Assembly: GCA_046330435.1 (NCBI GenBank) | Contig: JAXLST010000009.1 | Coordinates: 172,716-236,715, forward strand | Direction of reading: 5' to 3' | From: Ga0077560 sp046330435 | GTDB taxonomy: Bacteria; Actinomycetota; Thermoleophilia; Miltoncostaeales; Miltoncostaeaceae | DNA: 64,000 bases | Part shown: in pieces, positions 63,604 to 64,000 of the stretch | Numbering within the stretch: position 1 is the stretch's first letter | How the letters are laid out: every line of letters begins with the position of its first letter | Made by a program: the position numbers and the translations under genes | The notes under the pieces: generated by a model | Database searches by the model: none | Told to the model about the DNA's origin: nothing | What the model saw: the letters and a program-made list of their open reading frames with translations, nothing else

Positions 63604-64000
63604 GTGGGCGTCTACGACATCGGTGCGCTGCTGATCGTCCTGCTGGGCGTGGGGTTCGGGATCCGCCGCGGCGGCGTGCGGATCGCGCTGCCCCTGGGGG
63701 TGCTGGTCATCGGGGTGGCGCTGGTCGACCGCTTCGAGGCGCGGGTGCTGGACGTCCTCGGCAACGCGGTGTGGGCGCCGCTGGTGCTGGTGGGCGCGCT
63801 GCTGCTGGCCGTGGCCCTGGCCGCGGCCGCGGGCGACGTGATCGGCGACGGGCGGCCGCTGGGGCCCGAGGACCGGGTGCTGGGGGCGGTGCTCGGCGCC
63901 GGCCTGGGGGTGATGGCCGTGTGGCTCACGGCGGCCCTTGTGGACGCCTCCGGCCCGCGGGGCCGCGAGGCGGTCGCCCGGTCGGGGGTGGCGGAGCGGC
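63604..64000 (+). CDS. CvpA-like membrane protein, cut by window end
   Basis: At least 132 residues from the GTG at 63604, continuing past the window. About four hydrophobic helices. The segment PEDRVLGAVLGAGLGVMAVW resembles the DRxLGAxxG motif of CvpA-family proteins, which in some actinobacteria precede a serine protease domain (MarP). Whether a protease follows is not visible here. The call is tentative. Confidence 0.5.
   Translation, partial: MGVYDIGALLIVLLGVGFGIRRGGVRIALPLGVLVIGVALVDRFEARVLDVLGNAVWAPLVLVGALLLAVALAAAAGDVIGDGRPLGPEDRVLGAVLGAGLGVMAVWLTAALVDASGPRGREAVARSGVAER

Overview
This is a 64 kb stretch of very GC-rich bacterial chromosome. It has frequent GTG starts, many 1-8 nt start/stop overlaps, and a tRNA-Asn gene without an encoded CCA end. 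It also has an Ap4A-phosphorylase-like HIT protein, DrrA/DrrB-type exporters, GatCAB, a rhomboid protease with a zinc-binding head, and secreted proteins with PKD or beta-propeller folds. Together these suggest an actinomycetote, and I infer the class Thermoleophilia (Solirubrobacterales or relatives) at moderate confidence. There is no rRNA gene to settle it. I see no phage, transposase, integrase, CRISPR array or origin. The window reads as ordinary, densely packed chromosome.

Layout: 1-5.0 kb has phosphomannomutase, HIT, Kup potassium uptake and CorA. At 5.1-10.2 kb, two response-regulator genes are divergent from a soluble histidine kinase whose stop overlaps trpF, followed by trpB and trpA. 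At 10.2-15.3 kb are a cold-shock protein, small membrane proteins, a CBS protein with an RNx3H (HEPN-like) motif, a LEA-like repeat protein and an aminotransferase. At 15.3-25.5 kb are a secreted sugar dehydrogenase with a PKD domain, two tandem chemoreceptors, a third divergent chemoreceptor, and secreted beta-propeller and Ig-like proteins. At 25.6-30.2 kb are a rhodanese/Rieske pair facing a LysR regulator, an SDR/TetR pair around a palindromic operator, tRNA-Asn, a methyltransferase and an acidic protein with a Cys/His motif. At 30.2-38.9 kb are the overlapping genes cysH, a PHP phosphatase and pepF, then SUI1, Ppx/GppA, RNase D and an ABC-F ATPase. At 38.9-47.5 kb are a four-gene osmoprotectant-type ABC importer and gltB. 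At 47.7-53.7 kb are a rhomboid protease, a RodZ-like protein, an M42 peptidase joined in frame to DUF309, a peptidoglycan hydrolase and an O-methyltransferase. At 53.7-64 kb are an ABC exporter, a DksA-type zinc-finger protein, heme A synthase, a CopC-CopD fusion preceded by a 29-residue ORF, gatCAB, a VOC protein and a CvpA-like gene cut by the window end.

The functional groupings that stand out are: a signalling kinase translationally coupled to the last steps of tryptophan synthesis; sulfate assimilation (cysH) coupled to a nucleotide-phosphate phosphatase; osmolyte import; and a copper/heme-copper theme (CtaA, CopC-CopD).

The most important caveat is sequence integrity. At least five genes are interrupted by small indels: the sugar dehydrogenase, the osmoprotectant-binding protein, the RodZ-like gene, gatA and gatB. 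Two simple cases are explained by one base, and several strike conserved motifs of genes expected to be essential. I regard most as likely sequencing or assembly errors. I did not find a convincing undescribed multi-gene system; the best leads are listed as findings.
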